From NCBI GenBank assembly GCA_963729935.1, contig CAVSPW010000002.1:992001-1056000 (forward strand): DNA of 64,000 nt. The letters run 5' to 3'. The position numbers and the translations under genes are program-made. Of this stretch, positions 32,747 through 41,101 are shown piece by piece; within the stretch, counting starts at the first letter, position 1, and each line of letters begins with the position of its first letter. This stretch comes from CAIKMD01 sp963729935. Lineage in GTDB: Bacteria; Pseudomonadota; Alphaproteobacteria; ATCC43930; CGMCC-115725. The notes under the pieces were generated by a model that did no database searches, had not been told where the DNA came from, and was given only the letters and a program-made list of their open reading frames with translations.

Positions 32747-33612
32747 TGGCCGAGCGTGCCCGCCTCGAGCATCGCGCGGAGCAGGCTGCAGCCGCCCTGC
32801 CGCCCTTGCTGGTCGCGGCCAACCGCGTTGCCGCCACGGTGGCGCAGGGCGTCCATGGCCGACGCCGCGTCGGCCAGGGCGAGACCTTCTGGCAGTTCCG
32901 GCAATACCAGCCGGGCGACGCGGCACAGCGCATCGATTGGCGCGAAAGCGCGAAATCGCAACGGCTCTACGTGCGCGAGACGGAATGGGAAGCCGCGCAA
33001 AGCGTGTGGCTGTGGCGCGACGGCTCGCCGTCGATGGATTACGCCTCGACGCGCGGCCTGCCGACGAAGCGCGAGCGCGCCGATCTACTCACCCTGGCGC
33101 TGGCGGCGCTGCTGCTGCGCGGCGGCGAGCGCGTGACCCTGCTTGGCAGCGGGGTCATGCCGAGCCATGGCCGCGCCGTGCTCAACCGCATGGCGATCCA
33201 GCTTGGCGATGCCGGTTCCGGCTTGCCCAAGGTCGAGCCCTTGCCGCGTTACGGCCAACTCGTGCTGATCGGCGATCTTCTCGCGACGATCGGCGAGATC
33301 GAAGCCGTGATCGCCGCCTACGCCGCGATGGGGCTCAAAGGCTACCTGCTGCAAGTGCTCGATCCGGCCGAAGAGACCTTGCCGTTCGAAGGCCGCATCC
33401 GCTTCGAAGGATTGGAGCACGAAGACCCGCTTCTCGTCAGCCGGGTCGAAACCCTGCGCGCCGATTACGCCGATCGCCTGGCGCAGCACCGCGCCGGCCT
33501 CGGCGCGATCGCGCGTGCCGCGGGCTGGCACTTCGCCACTCATCGCACCGACCGCCCGCCTCACACCGCGCTGCTCGCGCTCTACACGGCGCTCGCCGAG
33601 CGCGTGGACTGA
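32746..33612 (+). CDS. DUF58 domain-containing VWA-like protein
   Basis: A 288-residue cytoplasmic protein of the DUF58 family, regular partner of MoxR ATPases. The family hallmark GETFWQFRQYQPGDAAQRIDWRESAK is followed by a VWA-like metal site DGSPS (Asp about residue 92), so the MIDAS DxSxS pattern is intact. Function in this setting is unknown. It overlaps moxR by 1 nt and lies 3 nt before the next gene. Confidence 0.9.
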   Translation: MAERARLEHRAEQAAAALPPLLVAANRVAATVAQGVHGRRRVGQGETFWQFRQYQPGDAAQRIDWRESAKSQRLYVRETEWEAAQSVWLWRDGSPSMDYASTRGLPTKRERADLLTLALAALLLRGGERVTLLGSGVMPSHGRAVLNRMAIQLGDAGSGLPKVEPLPRYGQLVLIGDLLATIGEIEAVIAAYAAMGLKGYLLQVLDPAEETLPFEGRIRFEGLEHEDPLLVSRVETLRADYADRLAQHRAGLGAIARAAGWHFATHRTDRPPHTALLALYTALAERVD

Positions 33613-33615
33613 CCG

Positions 33616-36345
33616 ATGCTCGCCCTTGGGCCCTTCGCTTTCGCCGCGCCCTGGCTACTTCTCGGCTTGGCCAGCCTGCCTATTTTTTGGTGGCTGCTGC
33701 GCGTGACGCCGCCGGCGCCGCGCCGCGTGCGCTTTCCGGCACTGCGTCTCTTGCTCGGACTCGTGCCGCATGAAGAGACCCCGGCCAAAACGCCGCTCTG
33801 GCTGATTCTCCTGCGCATGACCCTGGCAGCGCTCATCATCCTGGCGCTCGCTCATCCCTTGCTCAACCCGAGCGCGCGTTTTGCCGGCAAGGGCCCCCTC
33901 GTCCTGGCGGTCGATAATGGCTGGACCGCCGCGCGCCATTGGGATGAACGCCGCGCAGCGCTCGACCCTCTCATCGCCCAGGCCGATCGCGAGGGCCGCA
34001 ACGTGGTTCTGCTGCCGACGGCGCCCTTGCCCGGCGGCGCCGCGCCGCCGCCGCTCTCGCTGCTGCGTCCGGCGGATGCGCATGCCGCAGTCACCGAACT
34101 GGCGCCGATGCCCTGGCCGGAGGATCGCACGCAAGCGCTCGAGCGCCTCGCCAGGCTCGATCTTGGCGGCGGCACCGATCTGGTCTGGCTCTCGGACGGG
34201 ATCGACGAAGGCGACGCATCAAGCTTTGCCGCCGGCCTTGCCAGACTGGGCTCCTTGCGCGTGCTCGACGATCCGCCCGACGAATTGCCGCGCCTGCTCG
34301 CGACCGGCGACAGCGACGACAAGGACTTGACCGCCATCGTCAGCCGCGCCGATGCCGCCTTGCCGACGGAGCTTTACCTCCGCGTGCTCGGCGACGACGG
34401 CAGGCTGCTCGCCCGCCAGCAGGTGACCTTGCCGGCGGGCGCGTCGCGCAAGGAGGCCAGGCTGCAACTGCCGAGCGAGCTGCGCAATCGTGCGACGCAA
34501 ATGACCATCGAAGGCGAGGCCTCCGCGGGCGCGGTCCTGCTCTTGGACGAGCGTTGGCGGCGGCGTCCGGTCGGGATCGTCGTGCCGCACAGCTCGGGTC
34601 CGGCGCAGCCCTTGCTCAGCGGCACCTACTATCTCGAAAAGGCGCTCGCGCCCTTCAGCGAAGTGCGCGAAGGCGACGTGACGAGCCTGGTGAAGGGCGA
34701 GATCGCCGTGCTGGCCTTGCCTGATCTCTCGCCGACGGGGCCGGCCGAGACGGCCGCGATCGACAACTGGATTAAGGCCGGCGGCACGGTGCTGCGCTTC
34801 GCCGGGCCGCATCTCGCCGAAGCGACCGGCAACGACAATCTCCTGCCCGTGACCTTGCGGCGCGGCGGCCGCACGCTGGGCGGCGCGCTCTCCTGGGAAA
34901 CGCCCGCGACGCTCGCGCCCTTCGATGCCTCGAGCCCCTTCGCCGGCCTCGCCATCCCGAAAGATGTGACGGTGTCGCGCCAGGTGCTCGCCGAGCCGAC
35001 CCTCGATCTCGGCAACAAGACCTGGGCGCGGCTATCCGACGGCACGCCGCTGGTCACCGCCGAAAGACGGGGCAAGGGCTGGCTCGTCCTCGTCCACACG
35101 ACCAGCGATCCGGAATGGTCGACCTTGGGTATCTCGGGCCTCTTTGTCGACATGCTTCGCCGCATCGTCGCCTTGAGCCAGGGCGTCACCGGCAATAGCG
35201 ACAAGCCCCTGCCGCCGGTCGAAACCCTCGACGGCTATGGCAGGCTGCAACCCGCTTCGGCGACAGCGGCGACGATTTCGGCGGGCGGCTTTGCCAAGAC
35301 CGTCGCCTCGCCCAAGTTTCCGCCCGGATTTTACGGCACCCAAGATGCGCGCCAGGCGCTCAACCTCGCCCCGGCCGTGAAGAAATTCGCAAGCCTCCCC
35401 GATTTGCCGCCCGGCATTGAACGCGTTTCATACGCGCGCGGGCCCGAAATCGATTTCCGGCCGAGCTTGCTGACGGCGGCGCTGGCGCTCGGCCTGATCG
35501 ATCTCCTCATCGCTTATGCGCTGCGCGGGTTGCTGCCGGGCCTCGCGCGACTGAGACGCGGCGCTGCGGCCGGCGGCGGCGCGCTCTTGATTTTCCTCTT
35601 GGCGCAGCCGGCCCAAGCGCAGACCAAAGACGATTTCGCGATCAAGGCGACGAGCGGCTTTCATCTCGCCTACGTGCGTACGGGCGTGCCCCAAACCGAT
35701 GCCGAGGCGCAAGCCGGGCTGGTCGGGCTCTCCAACGTCCTGCAGCAGCGGACCGCGGTCGAAGCCGGCGAGCCGATGGCGGTCGACATCGAGCACGACG
35801 AGCTGATCTTCTTTCCGCTGCTTTACTGGCCGGTGGTCGCCGGCGAGACGCCGCCCTCGCCACGAGCCGTCGAGCGCATCAACAAATTCCTCGCGACCGG
35901 CGGCACGATTCTTTTCGACACGCAGGACCAAGGCGGCAGCACGCCCCTCACCGCCAGCACCACGCAACAGCGCTTGCGCCAGATCGCGGCGGGGATCGAG
36001 ATCCCCGCGCTGATTCCCTTGCCGCCGGACCACGTGCTGACAAAGTCATTTTACCTGCTGCAGGAGTTTCCCGGCCGCTGGGCTGGCGGCACGGTGTGGA
36101 TCGAGCCGGCCGCGGATCAGGTTAATGACGGCGTTTCGAGCGTGATCGTCGGCGGCAATGACTGGGCCGGGGCCTGGGCGGTCGATGGCGGCGGAAGATT
36201 CGTCCACGCCGCGGTCCCGGGCGGCGAGCCGCAGCGCGAGCTTGCCTATCGCTTCGGCGTCAATCTCGTCATGTATGCGCTCACCGGCAACTACAAGAGC
36301 GATCAGGTGCATGTGCCGGCGATCCTGGAGCGGCTCGGTCAATGA
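33616..36345 (+). CDS. BatA/DUF4159 membrane protein
   Basis: A 909-residue protein. The N-terminus has the BatA pattern: two helices (WLLLGLASLPIFWWLLRVT, LWLILLRMTLAALIILALAHPLLNP) then a VWA-like domain whose metal site is degenerate (D100-N-G-W-T104 instead of DxSxS). Around residues 615-635 there is a third helix, and at about 645-670 a stretch that looks like a Sec signal (ALLIFLLAQPAQAQ) leads into the C-terminal DUF4159 domain (GFHLAYVRTGVPQTDAEAQAGL, DELIFFPLLYWPV, GGTILFDTQDQGG). Translation is coupled to the next gene (4-nt overlap). Role unknown. Confidence 0.88.
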   Translation: MLALGPFAFAAPWLLLGLASLPIFWWLLRVTPPAPRRVRFPALRLLLGLVPHEETPAKTPLWLILLRMTLAALIILALAHPLLNPSARFAGKGPLVLAVDNGWTAARHWDERRAALDPLIAQADREGRNVVLLPTAPLPGGAAPPPLSLLRPADAHAAVTELAPMPWPEDRTQALERLARLDLGGGTDLVWLSDGIDEGDASSFAAGLARLGSLRVLDDPPDELPRLLATGDSDDKDLTAIVSRADAALPTELYLRVLGDDGRLLARQQVTLPAGASRKEARLQLPSELRNRATQMTIEGEASAGAVLLLDERWRRRPVGIVVPHSSGPAQPLLSGTYYLEKALAPFSEVREGDVTSLVKGEIAVLALPDLSPTGPAETAAIDNWIKAGGTVLRFAGPHLAEATGNDNLLPVTLRRGGRTLGGALSWETPATLAPFDASSPFAGLAIPKDVTVSRQVLAEPTLDLGNKTWARLSDGTPLVTAERRGKGWLVLVHTTSDPEWSTLGISGLFVDMLRRIVALSQGVTGNSDKPLPPVETLDGYGRLQPASATAATISAGGFAKTVASPKFPPGFYGTQDARQALNLAPAVKKFASLPDLPPGIERVSYARGPEIDFRPSLLTAALALGLIDLLIAYALRGLLPGLARLRRGAAAGGGALLIFLLAQPAQAQTKDDFAIKATSGFHLAYVRTGVPQTDAEAQAGLVGLSNVLQQRTAVEAGEPMAVDIEHDELIFFPLLYWPVVAGETPPSPRAVERINKFLATGGTILFDTQDQGGSTPLTASTTQQRLRQIAAGIEIPALIPLPPDHVLTKSFYLLQEFPGRWAGGTVWIEPAADQVNDGVSSVIVGGNDWAGAWAVDGGGRFVHAAVPGGEPQRELAYRFGVNLVMYALTGNYKSDQVHVPAILERLGQ

Positions 36346-38441
36346 CCGCGCTCGCCAATATCGGCGGCTACAGCGTCGCCGCCTCGCCGCTCCTGCCCTG
36401 GATGGTGATCGCGATCTTCGTGGCGCTGGCAGCGCTCCTTCTCGGCTATGGCGCGGTACGGCGCGCGCGGGGCACGGCATGGCGGCTCGGCGCGCTCGCC
36501 ATGCTGGTGGTCATCCTGCTCGATCCCTCGCTGGTCGAAGAGCAACGCGCGCCGCAAAAGGACGTCGCCGTGGTCGTGGTCGACGATTCGCCGAGCATGC
36601 GCATCGGCCAGCGCCGCCTCTATGCCCAGCAGGCGCTCGAGACGCTGACACAGCGGCTCGACACGTTGAAGGATCTCGATGTCCGCATCGTGCATGCGGG
36701 CGCTCCCGACGCGAACGCGCCAATGGCCGATACCGGCACGCAGCTCTATACGGCCCTGTCGCGCGCGCTGACCGACGTGCCGCGCCAGCGCATCGCCGGG
36801 GCGATCATGATCACCGATGGCGAGATCCACGACATGCCGGCGCCGGCGCAGCTCGGCTTCGACGCGCCGCTGCACGTACTCCTGACAGGCGAGCCGGGCG
36901 AGGCCGACCGGCGGCTCGTCGTCAAGGACGCGCCCAGCTTCGGCTTGGTCGCCAAGGACGTGCAGATCAACGTTCGGATCGAGGATCTGCCGGGCGGCGG
37001 CAGCGGCGACGCGCGGCTGACCCTGCGCAAGGATGGCGGCGCGCCGGTGATCCGGACCGTGCCGGTCGGACGCGACGTGAAGCTGACCATTCCGATCGAT
37101 CACGGCGGCCCCAATGTGGTCGAGCTGGAGGCCGCGCAAGGCCCGCATGAATTGACGCTCGACAATAACCGCGCCGCGCTCGTCATCAACGGCGTGCGCG
37201 ACCGGCTCAAGGTTCTTCTCGTCAGCGGCGAGCCGCATCAGGGCGAGCGCACCTGGCGGAACATCCTGAAATCCGATCCGTCGGTCGATCTCATTCATTT
37301 CACGATCCTGCGCCCGCCCGAGAAGCAGGACGGCACGCCGATCCGCGAGCTGTCGCTGATCGCCTTTCCGATCCGCGAGCTGTTCGACGAAAAGCTCGAT
37401 CAATTCGATCTGATCGTGTTCGACCGCTACAAGCAGATGAACGTGCTGCCGCCGGCCTATCTCGAGAACATCGCGCGCTATGTCCAGAATGGCGGCGCGT
37501 TTCTCGACGCGGCGGGGCCGAGCTTCGGCTCACCCGACAGCCTCTATCGCACGCCCCTGGGTTCGGTGCTGCCGGCCGAGCCCACCGGCCAGATCTTCGA
37601 GCAAGGCTATGTGCCGCATCTGAGCGCCGCCGGCGCGCGCCATCCGGTGACCGCGGATCTTCCCGGCCTCCCCGCCGATCCGACCAAGACGCCCCCTTGG
37701 GGCCGCTGGTTCCTCGATGTCGACGCCCAGGCGCGCCGCGGCACCGCGGTGATGGATGGTCTCGGCGATCATCCGCTCCTGGTGCTGGACCGCGTCGGCA
37801 AGGGCCGCGTCGCCGAGCTGCTCTCCGACGAGATGTGGCTGTGGACGCGCGGCTTCGAAGGCGGCGGTCCGCAAGCCGATTTGCTGCGACGCGTCGTCTA
37901 TTGGCTGATGAAGGAGCCCGACCTCGAGGAAAACGACCTGCGCGCCGAGGTGTCGGGCGGCCGCCTCATCGTCACGCGGCAGTCGCTCCAGCCCGACGAC
38001 CGGCCGGCGCAGGTGACCGGTCCCGACGGCAAGCCGCAAAGCCTCGGCCTCGCGCCGCAAAGCGGCGGACGCAGCGTCGGCTCGTTGCCGGTAACCGAAA
38101 GCGGTCTTTATCGCGTCACCGACGGCACGCGCACCGCGCTGGCCGCGGCCGGTGCGCTCAACCCGATCGAGCTTGCCGATGTGCGCACCACCGACCAAAA
38201 GGTCGCGGCCGATGTCAAAGCCACGGGCGGCGGCATCTATTGGGTCGGGCCCGGCACGATCCCCGAGCTGCGCCGCATCGGCCCCGATCGAACCGTGTCC
38301 GGGCGCAATTGGCTGGGGCTGCGCCAAAACGGGGATTATGTCGTCACCGGCGTGAGCGAGACACCGCTCCTGCCCGGGCTCTTGGCGCTGATCCTCGCGC
38401 TCGGCGCGTTCTTCCTCGCCTGGCGCCGCGAAGGGCGATAG
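36342..38441 (+). CDS. VWA / glutamine amidotransferase-like membrane protein
   Basis: A 699-residue protein anchored by two N-terminal helices (LLPWMVIAIFVALAALLLG, AWRLGALAMLVVILLDPSL) and one C-terminal helix (LPGLLALILALGAFFLAW). A VWA-like domain with intact DxSxS (D81-D-S-P-S85) follows the first helices, and a class I glutamine amidotransferase-like fold covers roughly residues 285-530 (VLLVSGEPHQGERTW, LIVFDRYKQMNVLPPAYLENIARYV, GGAFLDAAGP). No clear catalytic Cys nucleophile elbow is visible. Last gene of the moxR operon. Confidence 0.85.
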   Translation: MTALANIGGYSVAASPLLPWMVIAIFVALAALLLGYGAVRRARGTAWRLGALAMLVVILLDPSLVEEQRAPQKDVAVVVVDDSPSMRIGQRRLYAQQALETLTQRLDTLKDLDVRIVHAGAPDANAPMADTGTQLYTALSRALTDVPRQRIAGAIMITDGEIHDMPAPAQLGFDAPLHVLLTGEPGEADRRLVVKDAPSFGLVAKDVQINVRIEDLPGGGSGDARLTLRKDGGAPVIRTVPVGRDVKLTIPIDHGGPNVVELEAAQGPHELTLDNNRAALVINGVRDRLKVLLVSGEPHQGERTWRNILKSDPSVDLIHFTILRPPEKQDGTPIRELSLIAFPIRELFDEKLDQFDLIVFDRYKQMNVLPPAYLENIARYVQNGGAFLDAAGPSFGSPDSLYRTPLGSVLPAEPTGQIFEQGYVPHLSAAGARHPVTADLPGLPADPTKTPPWGRWFLDVDAQARRGTAVMDGLGDHPLLVLDRVGKGRVAELLSDEMWLWTRGFEGGGPQADLLRRVVYWLMKEPDLEENDLRAEVSGGRLIVTRQSLQPDDRPAQVTGPDGKPQSLGLAPQSGGRSVGSLPVTESGLYRVTDGTRTALAAAGALNPIELADVRTTDQKVAADVKATGGGIYWVGPGTIPELRRIGPDRTVSGRNWLGLRQNGDYVVTGVSETPLLPGLLALILALGAFFLAWRREGR

Positions 38442-38489
38442 AAGCAGCGCCGCTTTTCCGCTAGTTTCCCCGCCCGGAGGCTCAACACC

Positions 38490-39173
38490 TTGCTCAGCCA
38501 TGTCCTCGCCCCCATCCATCGCGATGGTTGGCGCTTCATCGCGATCTTCGCCGTCGTCGCCCTGATCCTCTATTGGATCGCGCGGCCGCTGGGCTGGCTC
38601 GGCTTTCTCGCGACGCTCTGGTGCATCTATTTCTTCCGCGACCCGTGGCGGGTGAGCCCGCAGCGCGCGGGGCTGGTGCTGGCGCCGGCCGACGGGCTCA
38701 TCATCGCCGTCGACGAAGCGCCGCCACCGCCCGAACTCGGCTTCGGCGTCCAGACCATGCGCCGGATCGCGATCTTCATGAGCGTGCTCGACGTCCACGT
38801 GAACCGCGCGCCGATGGCCGGGCATGTCGCCAAGCTTGCCTATACCAAGGGAAAATTTTTCAATGCGAGTCTCGACAAGGCGAGTCTCGATAATGAGCGC
38901 ATGGCGACCAAGCTCTCGACCGCCGATGGCGATATCGGCGTGGTGCAGATCGCCGGTCTGATCGCGCGCCGTATCGTCTGCACCTTGCGCGAGGGCGAAG
39001 AGATCGGCGCCGGACAGCGGATCGGACTCATTCGCTTCGGCAGCCGCGCCGAGGTCTATCTGCCGCAGAGCTGGGCGGTGCTGGCGGTGACCGGCCAGCG
39101 CGCCTTGGGCGGCGAGACCGTGCTCGCGGATGCGCGCGCCACGGAGCCGCCGCGCCGCGGGATGGAGCACTGA
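38490..39173 (+). CDS. psd: Phosphatidylserine decarboxylase proenzyme (short type)
   Basis: Forms phosphatidylethanolamine from phosphatidylserine. The proenzyme self-cleaves at a Gly-Ser bond to form the pyruvoyl group; here RFGSRAEVYLP near residue 190. Other motifs are FFRDPWR, PADGLI and IFMSVLDVHVNRAP. TTG at 38490 is the start, with GGAGG well placed; no in-frame ATG precedes the conserved part. 227 residues, the short form common in alphaproteobacteria. pssA follows directly. Confidence 0.94.
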   Translation: MLSHVLAPIHRDGWRFIAIFAVVALILYWIARPLGWLGFLATLWCIYFFRDPWRVSPQRAGLVLAPADGLIIAVDEAPPPPELGFGVQTMRRIAIFMSVLDVHVNRAPMAGHVAKLAYTKGKFFNASLDKASLDNERMATKLSTADGDIGVVQIAGLIARRIVCTLREGEEIGAGQRIGLIRFGSRAEVYLPQSWAVLAVTGQRALGGETVLADARATEPPRRGMEH

Positions 39174-39174
39174 G

Positions 39175-39993
39175 ATGCGGCGCCCGCGCCTGCGCGTGCG
39201 GCCGATGCGCGGACTCTCCTTCAACCGGATGATCCCGAACATCCTGACGCTCCTGGCACTGTGCGCCGGGATGACGGCGATCCGCCTCGCGCTCGGCGAG
39301 AATTACCGGCAGGCCGTGGTCGCGATCCTGGTCGCAGGAATTCTCGATGGCATCGACGGACGCATCGCGCGGCTGTTGAAGGGCACCTCGGAATTCGGCG
39401 CCGAGCTTGATTCCCTGTCGGATTTCGTCAGCTTCGGCGTGGCGCCCGCGCTTCTCGTCTATGTCTGGACCTTACATGGCCTCCAGAGCATCGGATGGGT
39501 CGTGGCGCTGCTCTTTGCCGTGTGTTGCGCCCTGCGGCTGGCGCGCTTCAACACGCAGATCGGCGCGGATCTGCCGGCTTACGCTTACAATTTCTTCACC
39601 GGGGTCCCGGCGCCGGCGGCGGCCGGTTTGGCAATTCTGCCGATGGTCCTCCAATTCGAGTTCGGCTGGGACGGTTTCCGCACGCCGTGGTTCAGCGGCG
39701 CGGTGCTGGCGGCGACCGCGGCCCTGATGGTGAGCCGGGTCCCGACCTTCTCGATGAAGCGCTTCCACGTGCCGCGCGAATGGGTCCTGGCACTTCTCCT
39801 GATGGTCGGCGCCTTGGCGGCGCTCGCCACCACCGAGCCCTGGGCCACCTTGCTCGTGATCGGGTTCCTCTATCTCGCCTCGATTCCGTGGAGCATCAGA
39901 GCCTATCTTCGCCTGCACCGGGCCGCCGAGAAGCTGCGGGCATCGGGGCGCGGCGAGGTGCTCGAAATCGAGCGGCCGCGCTCGGGCGGGTGA
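39175..39993 (+). CDS. pssA: CDP-diacylglycerol--serine O-phosphatidyltransferase
   Basis: Makes phosphatidylserine for psd. The CDP-alcohol motif is in DGIDGRIARLLKGTSEFGAE followed by LDSLSDFVSFGVAPALLVY. About eight hydrophobic segments. The ATG at 39175 lies 1 nt after the psd stop, giving 272 residues. It converges with the luciferase-like gene, with no obvious terminator in the 27 nt between. Confidence 0.95.
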   Translation: MRRPRLRVRPMRGLSFNRMIPNILTLLALCAGMTAIRLALGENYRQAVVAILVAGILDGIDGRIARLLKGTSEFGAELDSLSDFVSFGVAPALLVYVWTLHGLQSIGWVVALLFAVCCALRLARFNTQIGADLPAYAYNFFTGVPAPAAAGLAILPMVLQFEFGWDGFRTPWFSGAVLAATAALMVSRVPTFSMKRFHVPREWVLALLLMVGALAALATTEPWATLLVIGFLYLASIPWSIRAYLRLHRAAEKLRASGRGEVLEIERPRSGG

Positions 39994-40020
39994 GCGCGGC
40001 GCTTACTGGCAGGCGGCGGC

Positions 40021-41034
40021 TCAGGAACGCGGCGTCAGCCCGAATTCGCGCGCCAGGAGTTCGTAGGATTTGAGCCGCGCCTCGAAATCATAGGTGATCG
40101 TCACGATCACGAATTCCTCGATGCCGTAAGCCCCGCCCAGCGCCAGCAGTTTTTCCTTGCATTGCGCCGGATCGCCGATCACCTGGCGCTCGCGGTTGAC
40201 GGCGATGCGCAGCCGCTCCTCGCGCGAATAATCGTAAGCCTCGGCCTCCTCGATCGATGGCACCGGGCCGCGCAAGCCCTGATCCATCCGCAGCCGCGAC
40301 AGATCGCGCGACAGCGCCAGGCGCTGTGCCCGCGCGTCGGTTTCGGCGCAGATCGCGGCGACGCCGATGCTGCCGACCGGCTTGTCGTACCACACCGAGG
40401 GCCGGAACTGCGCGCGATAGGCGGCCATGATCTCGGGCCCCTGCCGGTCGGTGATGAAATGCGCGAAGGAGAACGCGCAGCCGAAATAGGCGGCATAAGC
40501 CGCGCTTTGACCGCTGGAGCCCAGGAGCCAGGGCTCGGGCATGGTGGCACCCCGCGGCTGCGCGCTGACGCCGGCGAAGGGGTGACCGTCTGGAACGGCG
40601 TCGCGCAAATAGGCCAGCAGATCCTGGATCTGGTGCGGGAACTCCTCGATGCCGAGCGCGCCCGGCCCATGCGCCAGGGCGCGGGCGGTGACATAGTCGC
40701 TGCCCGGCGCGCGGCCGATCCCGAGATCGATCCGCCCAGGATAGAGGGTCTCGAGCATCCGGAACTGCTCGGCGACCTTGAGCGCGCTGTAATGCGAGAG
40801 CATGACGCCGCCCGTGCCGATCCGCATGGTTTCGGTCGCCGCCGCGAGCCGTGCCGCCAGAATCTCGGGCGCGGCGCCGGCGAGCCCTTCCGAGGCGTGG
40901 TGCTCGGCGACCCAATAGCGATGATAGCCCCAGCGCTCGCAAGCGCGCGCAAGTTCGACCGATTCGGCGATCGCCTGCGCCGCGGTGCCGCCGGCGCGGA
41001 TCGGCGATTGGTCGAGGACGGAAAGACGGGTCAT
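40021..41034 (-). CDS. LLM-class flavin-dependent oxidoreductase
   Basis: Bacterial-luciferase-like monooxygenase of 337 residues, similar to YhbW/MsnO8 proteins. Markers are LSVLDQSPIRAGGTAAQAI at the start, YWVAEHHASEGLAGAAPEILAA, RIGTGGVMLSHYSALKVAEQF, IDLGIGRAPGSD and LLGSSGQSAAYAA. It would use FMNH2; the substrate is unknown. The ATG at 41034 is preferred over a TTG 15 nt upstream because MTRLSVLDQ matches family starts. Confidence 0.9.
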   Translation of the reverse strand: MTRLSVLDQSPIRAGGTAAQAIAESVELARACERWGYHRYWVAEHHASEGLAGAAPEILAARLAAATETMRIGTGGVMLSHYSALKVAEQFRMLETLYPGRIDLGIGRAPGSDYVTARALAHGPGALGIEEFPHQIQDLLAYLRDAVPDGHPFAGVSAQPRGATMPEPWLLGSSGQSAAYAAYFGCAFSFAHFITDRQGPEIMAAYRAQFRPSVWYDKPVGSIGVAAICAETDARAQRLALSRDLSRLRMDQGLRGPVPSIEEAEAYDYSREERLRIAVNRERQVIGDPAQCKEKLLALGGAYGIEEFVIVTITYDFEARLKSYELLAREFGLTPRS

Positions 41035-41101
41035 GCGAGGCTGGCTCAATTCGTCAAAAATGGAGAACTCGCGCCCGATCCTCGCAAAATTGCGCGCGAT
41101 T

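Noticed and set aside
37530..39242. A 570-residue minus-strand open frame
   Set aside because: It is antisense to the moxR operon's last gene and psd; no conserved motif or ribosome binding site is visible.
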